Source: Neoarius graeffei (Eukaryota > Chordata > Actinopteri > Siluriformes > Ariidae). Taken from it: DNA of 64,000 nucleotides. The stretch is from positions 32,122,464 to 32,186,463 of the forward strand of contig NC_083582.1 of the NCBI RefSeq assembly GCF_027579695.1. Direction: 5' to 3'. Shown here one piece after another: positions 1 through 11,533 of the stretch; position 1 is the first letter of the stretch, and each line of letters opens with the position of its first letter. The translations under genes were made by a program, and so were the position numbers. The notes below the pieces were generated by a model, which was not told where the DNA came from, did not search any database, and saw only the letters and a program-made list of their open reading frames with translations.

Positions 1-181
1 ACAGCAACACATCTCAAAAAAGTTGGGACAGGGGCAATAAGAGGCTGGAAAAGTTAAAGGTACAAAAAAGGAACAGCTGGAGGACCAAATTGCAACTTGT
101 TAGGTCAATTGGCAATAGGTCATTAACATGACTGGGTATAAAAAAAGCATCTTGGAGTGGCAGCGGCTCTCAGAAGTAAAG

Positions 182-1185
182 ATGGGAAGAGGATCACCAA
201 TCCCCCTAATTCTGCGCCGACAAATAGTGGAGCAATATCAGAAATGAGTTCGACAGTGTAAAATTGCAAAGAGTTTGAACACATCATCATCTACAGTGCA
301 TAATATCATCAAAAGATTCAGAGAATCTGGAAGAATCTCTGTGCGTAAGGGTCAAGACCGGAAAACCATACTGGGTGCCCGTGATCTTCAGGCCCTTAGA
401 CGGCACTGCATCACATACAGGCACGCTTCTGTATTGGAAATCACAAAATGGGCTCAGGAATATTTCCAGAGAACATTATCTATGAACACAATTCACCATG
501 CCATCCACCGTTGCCAGCTAAACCTCTATAGTTCAAAGAAGAAGCCGTATCTAAACATGATCCAGAAGCGCAGACGTCTTCTCTGGGCCAAGGCTCATTT
601 AAAATGGACTGTGGCAAAGTGGAAAACTGTTCTGTGGTCAGACGAATCAAAATTTGAAGTTCTTTATGGAAATCGGGGACGCCGTGTCATTCGGACTAAA
701 GAGGAGAAGGACGACCCAAGTTGTTATCAGCACTCAGTTCAGAAGTCTGCATCTCTGATGGTATGGGGTTGCATTAGTGCGTGTGGCATGGGCAGCTTAC
801 ACATCTGGAATGACACCATCAATGCTGAAAGGTATATCCAGGTTCTAGAGCAACATACGTATGTTCCCATCCAGACGACGTCTCTTTCAGGGAAGACCTT
901 GCATTTTCCAACATGACAATGCCAAACCACATGCTGCATAGAAGAAGGGTCCGGGTACTGAACTGGCCAGCCTGCAGTCCAGCTCTTTCACCCATAGAAA
1001 ACATTTGGCGCATCATAAAACGGAAGATACGACAAAAAAGACCTAAGACAGTTGAGCAACTAGAATCCTACATTAGACAAGAATGGGTTAACATTCCTAT
1101 CCCTAAACTTGAGCAGCTTGTCTCCTCAGTCCCCAGACGTTTACAGACTGTTGTAAAGAGAAAAGGGGATGTCTCACAGTGGTAA
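182..1185 (+). pseudogene. Tc1-like transposase, inactivated
   Basis: The original reading begins with MGRGSPIPLILRRQIVEQYQ at the ATG at 182. An in-frame TGA follows at about 245, then a long open segment (275-916) with the helix-turn-helix region and the first catalytic motif WSDE. A frame change with loss of the central HDNDPKH-type motif lies near 900-930. The last segment (to 1185) keeps SPIENIW, which holds the third acidic residue, and ends KGDVSQW. A DDE transposase of this family normally cuts and pastes at TA dinucleotides. This copy has at least one stop and one frameshift or deletion, so it cannot be functional. The copy at 18148 is a close relative with different lesions. Confidence 0.88.
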
Positions 1186-1257
1186 ACATGGCCTTGTCCC
1201 AACTTTTTTGAAATGTGGTGTTGTCATGAAATTTAAACTCACCTAATTTTCCTTAAA

Positions 1258-1410
1258 GATTTTTTTGGGGCTTTTTTTCACTGGATAGGACAGTGTAGAG
1301 ACAGGAAATGAGCTGGGGGGAGAGATAGGGAAATGACCTCAGGTCAGAATCAAACCTGGGTCCCCGGATTTATGGTACGGCGCCTTAGTTGACTGAGCCA
1401 TGGTGCCCCC
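1258..1410 (-). mobile_element. tRNA-derived SINE (family 2) inside Tc1 copy A
   Basis: Read on the minus strand it starts GGGGCACCATGGCTCAGT and has a tRNA-like A box (TGGCTCAGT) and B box (GGTTTGATTCT), then a pyrimidine-rich body ending in a poly-A-like stretch. It is flanked by imperfect direct repeats, CTAATTTTCCTTAAA (1243-1257) and CTAATTTTTCTCCTTAAA (1411-1428). The copy at 10500-10657 is the same family. The related Tc1 copy at 19.2 kb lacks it, giving an empty-site comparison within the window. Confidence 0.8.
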
Positions 1411-2198
1411 CTAATTTTTCTCCTTAAATGATACATTTTCTCAGTTTAAACATTTGATATGTCATCTATGTTCTATTCTGAATAAAATATGGAATTCTGA
1501 AACTTCCACATCATTACATTCCGTTTTTATTTACAATTTGTACTTTGTCCCAACTTTTTTGGAATCGGGGTTGTACATTATGTGAAAAAGTCTGTTGTTA
1601 TGAACACATGATTCTGGTGGTCTAAACTTTCTTGATTTTACTATGTTTGATAATACCTTTAAAATTAATTGGATAAAACAGTTTCTACATAATCCCACAT
1701 CCACATGGAACTTTATACCCAGGTACATTTTCTCTCTGATTGGAGACCTTGAATATGTACGCTTATGTGATTATAAAATAGAGAAACTTCCCCTAATCCT
1801 GTCCAATTTCCATAAACCAAATGTTCTTGGCATGGTCATTAATTTATAAACACAACTTCTCCCCACATAGATGTTTCAGCTGGAATAATCAGCACATTAA
1901 ATATAAAAATAAGTCCTTATTTTTCCAGTCCTGGTTCAATAATGACATTCTAGTAACCCAGCTACTCAATGATAATGGAAATCTGTTAAATTATACTGAA
2001 TTCCTTCAAGCATTTGGTATTCCTGTTATCCCAAAAGAGTTTGCCATTGTAATGAATGCCATTCCCTCTGGTATCCTAACTCTTCTAAGAGGGGCTGAAA
2101 AACCAGTTTGTTTACCATCTCTGGACCCTGTGGGTCATGTATGCTTCTCTGTCACATCCATGAACAATAATTGCAATACTCGCGCCTTATTCCAGGCA

Positions 2199-2500
2199 GA
2201 GTGGCACGGTGGTGTAGTGGTTAGCACTGTTGCCTCACAGCAAGAAGGTCCTGGGTTCGAGCCCAGTGGCTGGCAAGGGCCTTTCTGTGTGGAGTTTGCA
2301 TGTTCTCCCCGTGTCCGTGTGGGTTTCCTCTGGGTGCTCCGGTTTCCCCCACAGTCCAAAGACATGCAGGTTAGGTTAACTGGTGGCTCTAAATTGACCG
2401 TAGGTGTGAATGGTTGTTTGTCTCTGTGTCAGCCCTGTGATGACCTGGTGACTTATCTAGGGTACCCTACAGATAATGGACGGATGGATGGATGGATGGA
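2199..2500 (+). mobile_element. tRNA-derived SINE (family 1) with 11-bp target duplication
   Basis: It starts with tRNA-like GTGGTGTAGTGGTTAGCACT (A box) and GGTTCGAGCCC (B box), followed by the conserved body with CAGTCCAAAGACATGCAGG, and ends in a short (GGAT)n tail. The target duplication TATTCCAGGCA is at 2188-2198 and 2501-2511. The LINE coding sequence resumes after it. Confidence 0.92.
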
Positions 2501-2876
2501 TATTCCAGGCAAGTATCCACCACTATCCCCGCTGTGGTTCAGTACTGGACTGGTCTTGTTGGTGACCTGAACTGGAGCAGTGTGTGGAACCTCCCATAAA
2601 CAAAATAAGGGAGGTGTCTTTCAAACTGATTCATAGATACTATCCTACCAAGCATTATATGCTTAAGTTTAAGAGAGATATTTGTGTGGACTGTTCGTTG
2701 TATGAGACGGACCCGGAAACAATAACGCACCTGTTCTGGCAATGTCCTTTTACCATCACATTCTGGATAGAAATAACCCGGTACATTACAGCCAAGCTTG
2801 ACTCTGATTTTTCTCAGTGTTGGAAATATGCACTGTTTAGTTTCCATAACAACAAAAGCAAAAAACAGAAAGAGTT

Positions 2877-3206
2877 CCATCCATCCATTATCTGTAGCCA
2901 CTTATCCTGTTCTACAGAGTCACAGGCAAGCTGGACCCAACCCAGCTGACTATGGGTGAGAGGTGGGGTACACCCTGGACAAGTCACCACAGGGCTGATA
3001 CAGAAACAAGCAACCATTCACACCTACGGTCAATTTAGAGCCACCAATTAGCCTAACCTGCATGTCTTTGGATGAAACCGGAGCACCCGGAAGAAACCCA
3101 CGCAGACACGGGGAGAACATGCAAACTCCACACAGAAAAGCCCTTGCTGGGCTCGAACCCGCAACCTTCTTGCTGTAAGATGACAATGCTAACCACTACA
3201 CCACCA
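2877..3206 (-). mobile_element. tRNA-derived SINE (family 1), minus orientation
   Basis: Same family as 2199-2500, reversed, with the (GGAT)n-like tail at its left edge. It is flanked by CAGAAAGAGTT (2866-2876) and CAGAAGGAGTT (3207-3217), a slightly diverged target duplication in the host LINE. Confidence 0.88.
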
Positions 3207-3219
3207 CAGAAGGAGTTAT

Positions 3220-3576
3220 CTCATCTCATTATCTCTAGCCGCTTTATCCTTCTACAGGGTCGCAGGCAAGCTGGAGCCTATCCCAGCTGACTACGGGCAA
3301 AAGGCGGGGTACACCCTGGACAAGTCGCCAGGTCATCACAGGCTGACACATAGACACAGACAACCATTCACACCTACGGTCAATTTAGAGTCACCAGTTA
3401 ACCTAACCTGCATGTCTTTGGACTGTGGGGGAAACCGGAGCACCCGGAGGAAACCCACGCGGACACAGGGAGAACATGCAAACTCCGCACAGAAAGACCC
3501 TCGCCAGCCTTGGGGCTTGAACCCAGGACCTTCTTGCTGTGAGGCGACAGCGCTAACCACTACACCACCGAGCTGT
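3220..3576 (-). mobile_element. tRNA-derived SINE (family 1), second insertion at same site
   Basis: A second reversed copy next to the previous one. It has its own duplication CAGAAGGAGTTAT at 3207-3219 and 3577-3589, so it inserted into the right-hand target duplication of the first SINE. Ends, tRNA boxes and the internal CATGTCTTTGGACTGTGGG block are intact. Confidence 0.9.
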
Positions 3577-3892
3577 CAGAAGGAGTTATATATAACAAAT
3601 TTGTTGATCATTTTAGGAAAATACCATATTCATAAAGCCAAGTTTAGTCATTCAAAACCTTCATTCATAGCATTTGAAAAGGAAACTGAACAGTATATCA
3701 AAATCATCTCTGACTCTAAAACCAAGAAAGCTGCTAAAACTTTTCATTTGTGCTCATTATTCAATATTTTTATTTGAAAAAAAAAAACTCCCCCTGGCTC
3801 TTGGTTTGTTGTTTGTGTTTGTATTAATTACTGTATTTGTATTTTGTTGCTGTTGTTTTCAATAAAGATTATTAAAAAAAAAAAAAAAAAAA

Positions 3893-4478
3893 GTTTCGGA
3901 TAGCACTACAAAATGGCGTCCTCACTATATAGTGCCCTATATAGTGAGTAGGGAGTGATTTGGGACACAGGGACTAGACCGAGCTCAGTGCTTCAAACAC
4001 GCCCGAAATTTAAATACCGGATGTGACGCAGCAAGACACAGCGCGAGGTTTAAACTTGTTTTCAACAAGGAAGTGGGACAGGAAGTGTGAGGGAGCGCGA
4101 GCGGTTCTTTCATCGATGGATGTTGTCCTATCGTTAGCAACAAACTTCTGGAATAAACACCACAGTCATAAGTACTATTTTTATTTGTTATTTAAAACAG
4201 AGTTAGAGTGAGTTATTAGCTTTAGCAGTGAAGCTTCTGAGTTATATTCTGTTACACCCACTTGGGTTAGAGCTTTCACTGTAGCGGGTTGGTCTGGTAG
4301 AAAGTTTCTATATCAACATCATAGAAATGGCGTTTGATTTCGGTTCATTAAAGGGCAGTTTGGTGATTTTAATATAAATATTTCTGTTAAACACATGGAC
4401 AGTGTGCAAGGTGGCAGTATGTGGATAAACTGTACAGTGGTACTATATGTGTATATGATTTATTTAAAAAAAAAAAAG
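3893..4478. other. Unclassified stretch, probably DNA-transposon remnant
   Basis: No coding region is recognised. The start carries a repeated CTATATAGTG motif followed by TTTGGGACACA, which resembles the terminus of a non-autonomous fish transposon. No second end was found. Confidence 0.3.
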
Positions 4479-4582
4479 TAATTAGTGGTGCTTGAAAGTT
4501 TGTGAACCCTTTTAGAATGTTCTCTATTTCTGCATAAATGACCTAAAACAACATCAGATTTTCACACAAAGTCCTAAAAGTA
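4479..4582 (+). mobile_element. Solo left end of Tc1-like family C
   Basis: AGTGGTGCTTGAAAGTTTGTG followed by AGTCCTAAAAGTAGATAAA matches the terminal region of the Tc1-like element at 44724-46292. No transposase or right end follows. Confidence 0.75.
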
Positions 4583-4827
4583 GATAAATGCCCCTTTTCC
4601 ACCAAAGCAGTTCCAGGGCTGGTTTGGGGCCAGTGCTTAGTTTGGAACCGGGTTTCCTGTTTCCACTGACAAAGAACTGGGTCTGGGGCCAGAAAAACCG
4701 GTTCCATGCTAGCACCAACTCTGCTGGGCCAGAGGAAAGAACCGCTTACGTCAGCGGGGGGCGGAGTTAAGACCAACGTTGTTGTTTCGATGTTCGCGCT
4801 AATGTTTATGCAAACGCAGCGACTGTG

Positions 4828-5474
4828 GGTGGTAAAAGAGAGCAACTGGACTTGCTTGAAGATTCTTGAAGACGTTTCACCTCTCATCCGAAAGGCTTCT
4901 TCAGTTCTGTCTCACTGGTAGGGAGTATCAGGTATTTATCCTCTCATGGATGAAAAGCTCATCTAAGGTGTGGTTGAGTCATCCTGTTGGTGTGGGTCAC
5001 TGGGGGCTGGGTGTGAACGGCCTCGAGAGTCGTTAGGGTGATCAATGGATTGCCCATTAAGGTGATCAATGGAATGCTGATTCTCTCTGTCCTCCTGTAT
5101 GCCACTGAAAACAACTGAGTTTTGGTGTGCATTCAGGCCCTGTCCACACGGCAACGGATTCAGGTGAATCTGATAAAATTGTTTATCGTTTCGGCCTGGC
5201 GTCCACACGGCACCGGCGTTTTGGGTGCCCCAAAACGCAATCTTTTGAGAACGGGTTCCAGAGTGGAAAGATCTGGCAACGTTGCCGTTGCGAAGTTGTC
5301 TGGATGAGTAGAACGGATTTGTTTACGATGACATCACAACCACATGACTGTCAGTGCTTCACGCCGGGTAGAAGTGTAACGAACTCGATGCGAGTTGTCA
5401 ACAAATCCTATAACTTGGTTCATGAAACATGCTTACAAAATATTTTCACTGTGAATATTTGTGTAATGGTGCAA

Positions 5475-5510
<36 letters not shown>

Positions 5511-7481
5511 TGGCCCTTAGGGCAGAGTCAATCCCGCCAGCAAAAATAGGGAAAAAAAGGAGCGATCTCACCTCTTCAGATGTTGGTTTAAGTCCTACAA
5601 TACATTCCTCAAAAAGGGCATAGAAGAACAAATTAATCCATCAACGTGTAGCATTCAATTTATTCCGGACCATTAAAGACGCCGCCTTCCGCGTCATCCT
5701 CGCCGCCATATTGGATAGGTCAAAGCGGAGAATAAAGATTCATGTGCTGCGTTTAACTGTACCAACAGGTTTACCGTCCAAACGAGATCACATGGGATTA
5801 CCTTTCACAGGTGAGACTGGAAAAATACTTTTCATTGTATTTGGTCATTATAACGTAATTTTACGAACAGATTTTCCTGACTTTGTGGCTAATATGAAGT
5901 CTCGCGCATAATAGTTTATGCGCATGCGTCCTTACTTCTGTTGTTCTGGTGTCTCCGAAGGGACCGTCTTACAGCGCCCCTAGAGGTGTGACGTGTATTG
6001 CATCGTTTTCAGCAAGCGTTGCGTTGCCATATGGACCTGATATTTTACTGATCGTTGCCCATTTGGACGCGATATTTTTTTAAATAACATCTCGTTGCCG
6101 TTGTCGTGTGGATGTAGCCTAAAGGCCTCTGCATGCTCTTGCGACAAGGCTTTCGCAGATAGCTTTTCGCAGACAGTTGTAATTTATTGTTGAGCGGGGA
6201 GTATAGGCGTGTGCGATGTTATTCACCGGCACAACGCAAGGGGGTGCGAAGTAGCTAGGAGTAGTTGGTGGGTGTGGTTAGTGGCGTGTTTATGGTTAGT
6301 GGAGTGTTTATCCTCCGGTTACTTATAATGACTAGAACTTTTTTTTACAATGACTAGAACTGGAGTCGTATAGATGTACGTACTTCCTCAATCAACCGCT
6401 CTTCGTGCTGCTCCATCTTCGCTCGTGTTTTTAAAAATGCCGGTCGTGAAAACAAAACAAACCGGGAGAGTAGGGAAGCGGAAGTGCGTGTACAGCGGAT
6501 GTAGAGTGGACCAATCAGAGCCCTCTTGTCTGCGAGGCTTCTGCGGTGGTCACAATTTTTGGGAGGTGCGCGCAGAGCGTCTGCGAAGGTGGGGGGGGGC
6601 TACGCAGACGCTATCTGCGACACCGTCTGCGAGGACTGGGTTGTCAGCATAAATTGGCCTTAAGGCTACATCCACACGACAACGGCAACGAGATGTTATT
6701 TAAAAAAATATCGCGTCCAAATGGGCAACAATCAGTAAAATATCAGGTCCATATGGCAACGCAACGCTTGCTGAAAACGATGCAATACACATGCCACACC
6801 TCTAGGGGCGCTGTAAGACGGTCCCTTCGGAGACACCAGAACAATAGAAGAAGTAAGGACGCATGCGCATAAACTATTATGCGCGAGACTTCATATTAGC
6901 CACAAAGTCAGGAAAATCTGTTTGTAAAATTACATTATAATGACCAAATACAATGAAAAGTATTTTTCCAGTCTCACCTGTGAAGGGTAATCCCATGTGA
7001 TCTCGTTTGGACGGCAAACCTGTTGGTACAGTTAAACGCAGCTAATCTTTATTCTCCGCTTTGACCTATCCAATATGGCGGCGAGGATGACGTATGATTC
7101 TACGCGGAAGGCGGCGTCTTTAATGGTCCGGAATAAATTGAATGCTACACGTTGATGGATTAATTTCTTGTTTCTCACCTGTGAAAGGTAATCCCATGTG
7201 ATCTCGTTTGGACGGTAAACCTGTTGGTACAGTTAAACGCAGCACATGAATCTTTATTCTCCGCTTTGACCTATCCAATATGGCGGCGAGGATGACGCGG
7301 AAGGCGGCGTCTTTAATGGTCCAGAATAAATTGAATGCTACACGTTGATGGATTAATTTGCTCTTCTACGCCCTTTTTGAGGAATGTATTGTAGGACTTA
7401 AACCAACATCTGAAGAGGTGAGATCGCTCCTTTTTTTCCCTATTTTTGCTGGCGGGATTGACTCTGCCCTAAGGGCTATTT

Positions 7482-7518
<37 letters not shown>

Positions 7519-8171
7519 CTTTGCACCATTACACAATAAATATTCACAGTGAAAATAATTTGTAAGCGAGTTTCATGAACCAAGTTATAGGATTTGTTGA
7601 CAACTCGCATCGAGTTCGTTACACTTCTACCCGGCGTGAAGCACTCACAGTCATGTGGTTGTGACGTCATCGTAAACAAATCCGTTCTACTCATCCAGAC
7701 GACTTCACAACGGCAACATTGCCAGATCTTTCCACTCTGGAACCCGTTCTCAAAAAGATTGCGTTTTGGGGCACCCAAAACGCCGGTGCCGTGTGGACGC
7801 CAGGCCTAAACGATAAGCAATTGTATCGGAGTCACCTGAATCCGTTGCCGTGTGGACAGGGCCTGAATGCACACCAAAATCCAGTTGTTTTCAGTGGCAT
7901 ACAGGAGGACAGAGAGAATCAGCATTCCATTGATCACCTTAATGGGCAATCCATTGATCACCCTAACGACTCTCGAGGCCGTTCACACCCAGCCCCCAGT
8001 GACCCACACCAACAGGATGACTCAACGACACCTTAGATGAGCTTTTCATCCATGAGAGGATAAATACCTGATGGTCCCTACCAGTCAGACAGAACTGAAG
8101 AAGCCTTTCGGATGAGAGGTGAAACGTCTTCAAGAATCTTCACGCAAGTCCAGTTGCTCTCTTTTACCACC
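4828..8171. repeat. Large palindrome (inverted duplication), arms about 1.3-1.5 kb
   Basis: The left arm (about 4828-6122) and right arm (about 6661-8171) are reverse complements. Paired landmarks: CCGAAAGGCTTCTTCAG (left) with its complement near 8098-8114; a (GA)n tract at about 5478-5507 with (CT)n at about 7488-7514; and the end GTGTGGATGTAGCC before 6120 with GGCTACATCCACAC after 6662. Without the central insert the middle would read GTAGCCTTAAGGCTAC. The right arm has an additional ~190-bp direct duplication (6974-7165 repeated at 7174-7360). Each arm contains an element with related ends AGGCCCTGTCCACACGGCAA and AGGCTACATCCACACGACAA. Confidence 0.85.
6123..6660 (+). mobile_element. PIF/Harbinger-type non-autonomous element (copy 1)
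   Basis: The ends AGGCCTCTGCATGC and GCATAAATTGGCCT are flanked by a 3-bp TAA duplication (6120-6122, 6661-6663). A second copy at 38856-39265 has the same ends and a TGA duplication. T-N-A duplications are the signature of the PIF/Harbinger superfamily. No transposase is encoded. It sits at the centre of the palindrome. Confidence 0.78.
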
Positions 8172-8289
8172 CACAATTACCATGACCTGGATGACTGAGA
8201 ATCTTCACAGACAAACGCAGCGACGTAATAACGTGGCTCCCCTTAGCACCCCGAGCTATGGAAAAGCAAACTGGTTCTCAGCTGGCTCA

Positions 8290-8430
8290 TACGGAGCCCC
8301 TCTGGTGACATGGGTGCAAAAAAAAAAAAAAAATTCCATGTCCCGAGTTAATAATGCGTGGGAACGAGATCCTATTCCGTGGCCACAACTTGTTTAATGC
8401 GTGGGAACGAGATGATTATTATTAGGTGGC
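8290..8430 (+). repeat. Inverted repeat arm, partner at 11040-11195
   Basis: GGAGCCCCTCTGGTGACATG, a poly-A run and tandem GCGTGGGAACGAGAT units recur in reverse complement at 11040-11195. The unit with GTGGCCACGAGTTAATAAC looks like a short tandem repeat internal to a transposon. Confidence 0.7.
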
Positions 8431-8457
8431 TACGAGAAGTGTCAGTCTTTTCATCAC

Positions 8458-9957
8458 TCAGTACGTTTACATGCGCATCCAAATCGAGCTGCTGTCGGTA
8501 ATCGAGCAAAGAGTCCCAGCAGGGGTGCCAGAGAAATCCAATCCTACATGCATACTGTGAAATCGAGCTATTGAGTGAGGTGCATTGTGCACCCGAACCA
8601 CAGGTGGCGCTACACGCCCCATCGTGTTGGTACACTTCCGGTTGTCGTCATGAAGAAGAGCTATTCAAGAGTATAAACAAAGGGACTACAGGCGGAAATT
8701 AGCGTGTACTGCTATAACCTGGTACAGACATCTGTCCTTACCACAAGGATAATGTTTAATTTGTACACTGTCCCTTTTAAAAATAAAATAAACTCTAAGG
8801 CCCAATCCCAATTCTAATTTCTACCCCTCCCCCTTCCCCTCCGCCTTCCCCTTGGCCCTTCCCCTTGAAACTGAGCTACAAGGGATAGGGCTTGAAATTC
8901 AACCCTTACGTATTGGGATAGCCCTTCAACGATCGCATACGTCATCGCGTACCTCCGTCAGCGTTTACGTTAGCAAAACGCGACCAAATGCGTCATTGGC
9001 TGCGACCAGCCGCTACAGTCAGAGCCAGAAATCTCTGCTGGCAGGGTGTGATTTGTTAACTAACACCACTGAATGGGATATCTTTGGCGCTTCGTGCACC
9101 ACATCCGACAGAATGAGGTGTCAGAACACTCATGTAAACAATAAAAGCGAGAATAACAGAACAAAACGTACGCAGTAAAGCAACCGAAAACAATACTCAC
9201 TCCCAAAGCTTTTTAGCAGCAGCTTGGATTTCAGAAATCGCTGCTCATTCTCAGCTCGAAAGCGAATCAAGCGGCGTGTTTCCTCTGGATAACAACTTAA
9301 AACACGTAAATAATGGAGAAAATACATTTATGACAATCTTTCGCCGCGGGAACCGCCATCTTTCTGAAATCCGCATGAAATCTCGCTGAAATCCGCATGG
9401 CATTGTGGGAAATCACTCAAACCCCTTCGTTCGGAGTCTGCTCCAGGAAAATCTCCGTTTGGAGGGGTACAGAAGCCCTCCCCCTTCCCCTACCCCTCCG
9501 CGTTAACTGGGATTGGGATACCCCTACCCCTTCACGTGAACGCGCAAAATGGAGGGGAAGGGCCAAGGGGTTGGTCCAAGGGGTGAAATGGGATTCGGCC
9601 TAAGAAGAGTGTTTGTAGTTTGTATGTACGAACAGAAGTGTTCCTAATAAAGTGGGCGGCTAAGGTGAAGTGTCATGCCGACCGAGGCTGTTGTGTTTCC
9701 CGCTTGTGGTCTCGTCACTCGTCACTTCCGGAAGGGGCAGTGCTGAAGTAAGTAGATCGAATACGTAGCTCGATAGGGTTTACATGCACTAAGTAGCTCG
9801 GCAGAAATCGCATAATCTAGGTCGTGTAGCTCGATTGCGAGAAGTCAAGTTCGGTTCAATTTCAGCCGAGCTAAGGTGTTTACATGCCATTTAGAACTTC
9901 GATTTCAGACGAGCAACGGCAGAAATTCGATTTCCTCTATGTGCATGTAAACGCACT
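8458..9957. mobile_element. Non-autonomous DNA transposon with terminal inverted repeats
   Basis: The left end reads TCAGTACGTTTACATGC and the right end GCATGTAAACGCACTGA, an inverted pair with one mismatch. The subterminal parts share several ATCGAGC/GCTCGAT motifs in mirrored order. No transposase. A second element (8799-9600) is nested inside it. I see no clear target duplication. Confidence 0.7.
8799..9600. mobile_element. Harbinger-like non-autonomous element with TAA duplication
   Basis: GGCCCAATCCCAATTC at the left and GAAATGGGATTCGGCC at the right form imperfect inverted ends, flanked by TAA at 8796-8798 and 9601-9603. The interior is rich in CCCCTTCCCC and its complement. No long meaningful reading frame. 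Confidence 0.68.
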
Positions 9958-10194
9958 GAGTGAGACTGTTGACTTTCTGGCATCAGTAGCTTCAGCCACA
10001 AATATGGACAAGTTTGATCTGATTTCGTTTTAATCTAGGAATGAATTATAATGATATCCTTAAATCACTTGCAGTTAGACATGGAGTAATTCTGAGCAAG
10101 AGACACTTAATTCGGCTGCTCAAAAAGCACGAGCTCAAACGTAGACAATATGCTGACCTCGGGGAAGTTATAGATTTCATCATGCAAATATGGT

Positions 10195-10975
10195 AAGGCA
10201 AGTTTATTTATATAGCGCATTTCATACACAGTGGCAGTTCAATGTGCTTTACAGAGGTAAAAGCAAAACAGTAAACAATAGAAAATAAAGTTACATAAAA
10301 TAAAGGGGGAAGAAGAGAGAAAAAAATAAGAATTAAACAATAGTAGAAATAAAATGAAGTAAAAGGTCAGTAAAAAACAGCAGAATAAAATGGAATAAAA
10401 GTTAAAGTTTAAAACATGCAGAGGCTGTAAAAGTTAAGTTTAAAACGTAAAGATGATATTTATCAGTTAGCAGGAAGTATCTGAGAACAGCCTGGTCTTT
10501 GGTGGCTCAGGTGGATAAGGCGCCATACCATAAATCCGGGGACCTGGGTTCGATTCTGACCCAAAGTCGTTTCCTGATCCCTCCCCGTCTCTCTCCTGCT
10601 CGTTTCCTGTCTCTATACTGTCCTATCCAATAAAGGTGAAAAAGCCCAAAAAAAAAGTCAATTCTGTAGCTTACTGGAAGCCAGTGAAGGGACCTTAGAA
10701 TTGGAGTAATGTGCTCTGTTCTTTTTGTTCGTGTGAGAACCCTCGCCGCTGCATTTTGAACCAGCTGAAGTCGTTTGATGGTCTTTTTTGGCAGGCCTGT
10801 GAAAAGCCCATTGCAGTAATCAACCCTACTAGAGATGAAGGCATGTATAAGTTTTTCCAGATCATTTTTTGACATAAGTCCTCTTAGTTTGGAAATGTTT
10901 TTTAGGTGATAAAATGCCGATTTAGTGATTGCTTTCATGTGACTGTCAAAGTCACATGCAAATATGGACGGCAAA
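10195..10975 (-). mobile_element. L2/CR1-group LINE fragment, 3' end
   Basis: On the minus strand 10975-10660 encodes the C-terminal reverse-transcriptase region of an L2-like LINE, with SSRVDYCNGLFTGLP, LQLVQNAAARVLT and ILRSLHWLPVSYRI. The 3' untranslated part continues to about 10195, where AAATGCGCTATATAAATAAA (minus strand) resembles the typical L2 3' tail. A SINE at 10500-10657 interrupts it. The 5' two thirds are missing. Confidence 0.8.
10500..10657 (+). mobile_element. tRNA-derived SINE (family 2)
   Basis: Same family as 1258-1410, forward. A-box-like TGGCTCAGGTGG, B box GGTTCGATTCT, body CGTTTCCTGTCTCTATACTG, and poly-A end at 10649-10657. It interrupts the L2-like LINE. Confidence 0.85.
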
Positions 10976-11275
10976 TTTGATGGCCGCTTAAAAACTGGAC
11001 ATCATCCCATCAGGCTGGAACTTGAATCATCTCGTGGTCACGCGTTATTAATTCATGGCCACCCAATAATCATCTCGTTCCCACGCATTAAGCAAGTCAT
11101 GGCCACGGAATAGGATCTCGTTCCCACGTGTTATTAACTCGTGGCCACGGAATTTTTTTTTTTTTTCACCCATGTCACCAGAGGGGCTCCGTAGGGGCTC
11201 GCAAGTTGAACGAGTTGTGCACCAGCACTGGCCCCGAACCAGCCCTGGAACTGATTTGGTGGAAAAGGGGTAATA

Positions 11276-11529
11276 GACTACAGGGACCACTTGCTGTATC
11301 CTATGTAACAAGTGGAAAGTTTAGGCCAGAGTTTCTAGACTAGTGTAATGTATGTTTCTTTACAAATGTTTACCTAAGACAAGTAGTAGACTCAGCATAT
11401 ATCCTATGTAACAAGTGGGAAGAAAGTTTGAAAAGAGAGTATATTTTGGTTTGTCTTTGGTAAATTTGTAGACACAAGTCTAATAATAAACCGGACAAGA
11501 CAAGTTTGAATTTGAGTTGATTTTGAATT
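11276..11529. other. Short unclassified stretch with a direct repeat
   Basis: TATCCTATGTAACAAGTGG occurs twice (about 11296 and 11400). Nothing else recognised. Confidence 0.4.
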
Positions 11530-11533
11530 TATT

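Larger units (their letters stand above)
1..1576 (+). mobile_element. Tc1-like DNA transposon copy A (left end cut by window)
   Basis: The right terminal repeat ends in GGAATCGGGGTTGTA at 1576. The AAAAAAGTTGGGAC subterminal motif is at 17-30. The same family recurs at 18088-19393 and 63141-63593. The internal region encodes a broken Tc1-type transposase, and a SINE interrupts the 3' non-coding part. The true left terminus lies outside the window or is lost. Confidence 0.9.
1577..3892 (+). mobile_element. L1-clade LINE, 3' part of ORF2, with nested SINEs
   Basis: The protein segments read in order as the C-terminal part of a fish L1 ORF2: a first block at about 1643-2190 (including WIKQFLHNPTSTWNFIPRY), then 2512-2876 with a zinc-knuckle-like CVDCSLYETDPETITHLFWQ, then 3590-3775 ending CSLFNIFI and a stop. 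An AATAAA at about 3861 and a pure A tail to 3892 mark the 3' end. Three SINEs interrupt it (2199-2500, 2877-3206, 3220-3576). The endonuclease and most of the reverse transcriptase are absent or lie left of the window, so it is 5' truncated or cut by the Tc1 element. Confidence 0.85.
4586..11275. mobile_element. Possible composite element with inverted ends
   Basis: The left end (CCCCTTTTCCACCAAAG, 4590-4606) and the right end (its reverse complement, near 11255-11272) form an inverted pair about 55 bp long, including the GGGCTGG and GGCCAGTGC blocks. The interval holds several independent repeats listed separately. This could be one old non-autonomous hAT-like element inflated by insertions, or two separate half elements; the sequence alone does not decide. 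Confidence 0.4.

Noticed and set aside
3336-3777. Recurrent Cys/Pro/Arg-rich frames found at several places
   Set aside because: These are translations of the tRNA-derived SINE in one frame or another and not host proteins.
8095-8140. GGATGAGAGGTGAAACGTC resembles the core of a hammerhead ribozyme as found in Penelope-like elements (also in complement near 4870-4910)
   Set aside because: The essential CTGATGA reads CGGATGA, and the spacing leaves no proper stem I or cleavage site. Kept only as a conserved repeat motif.
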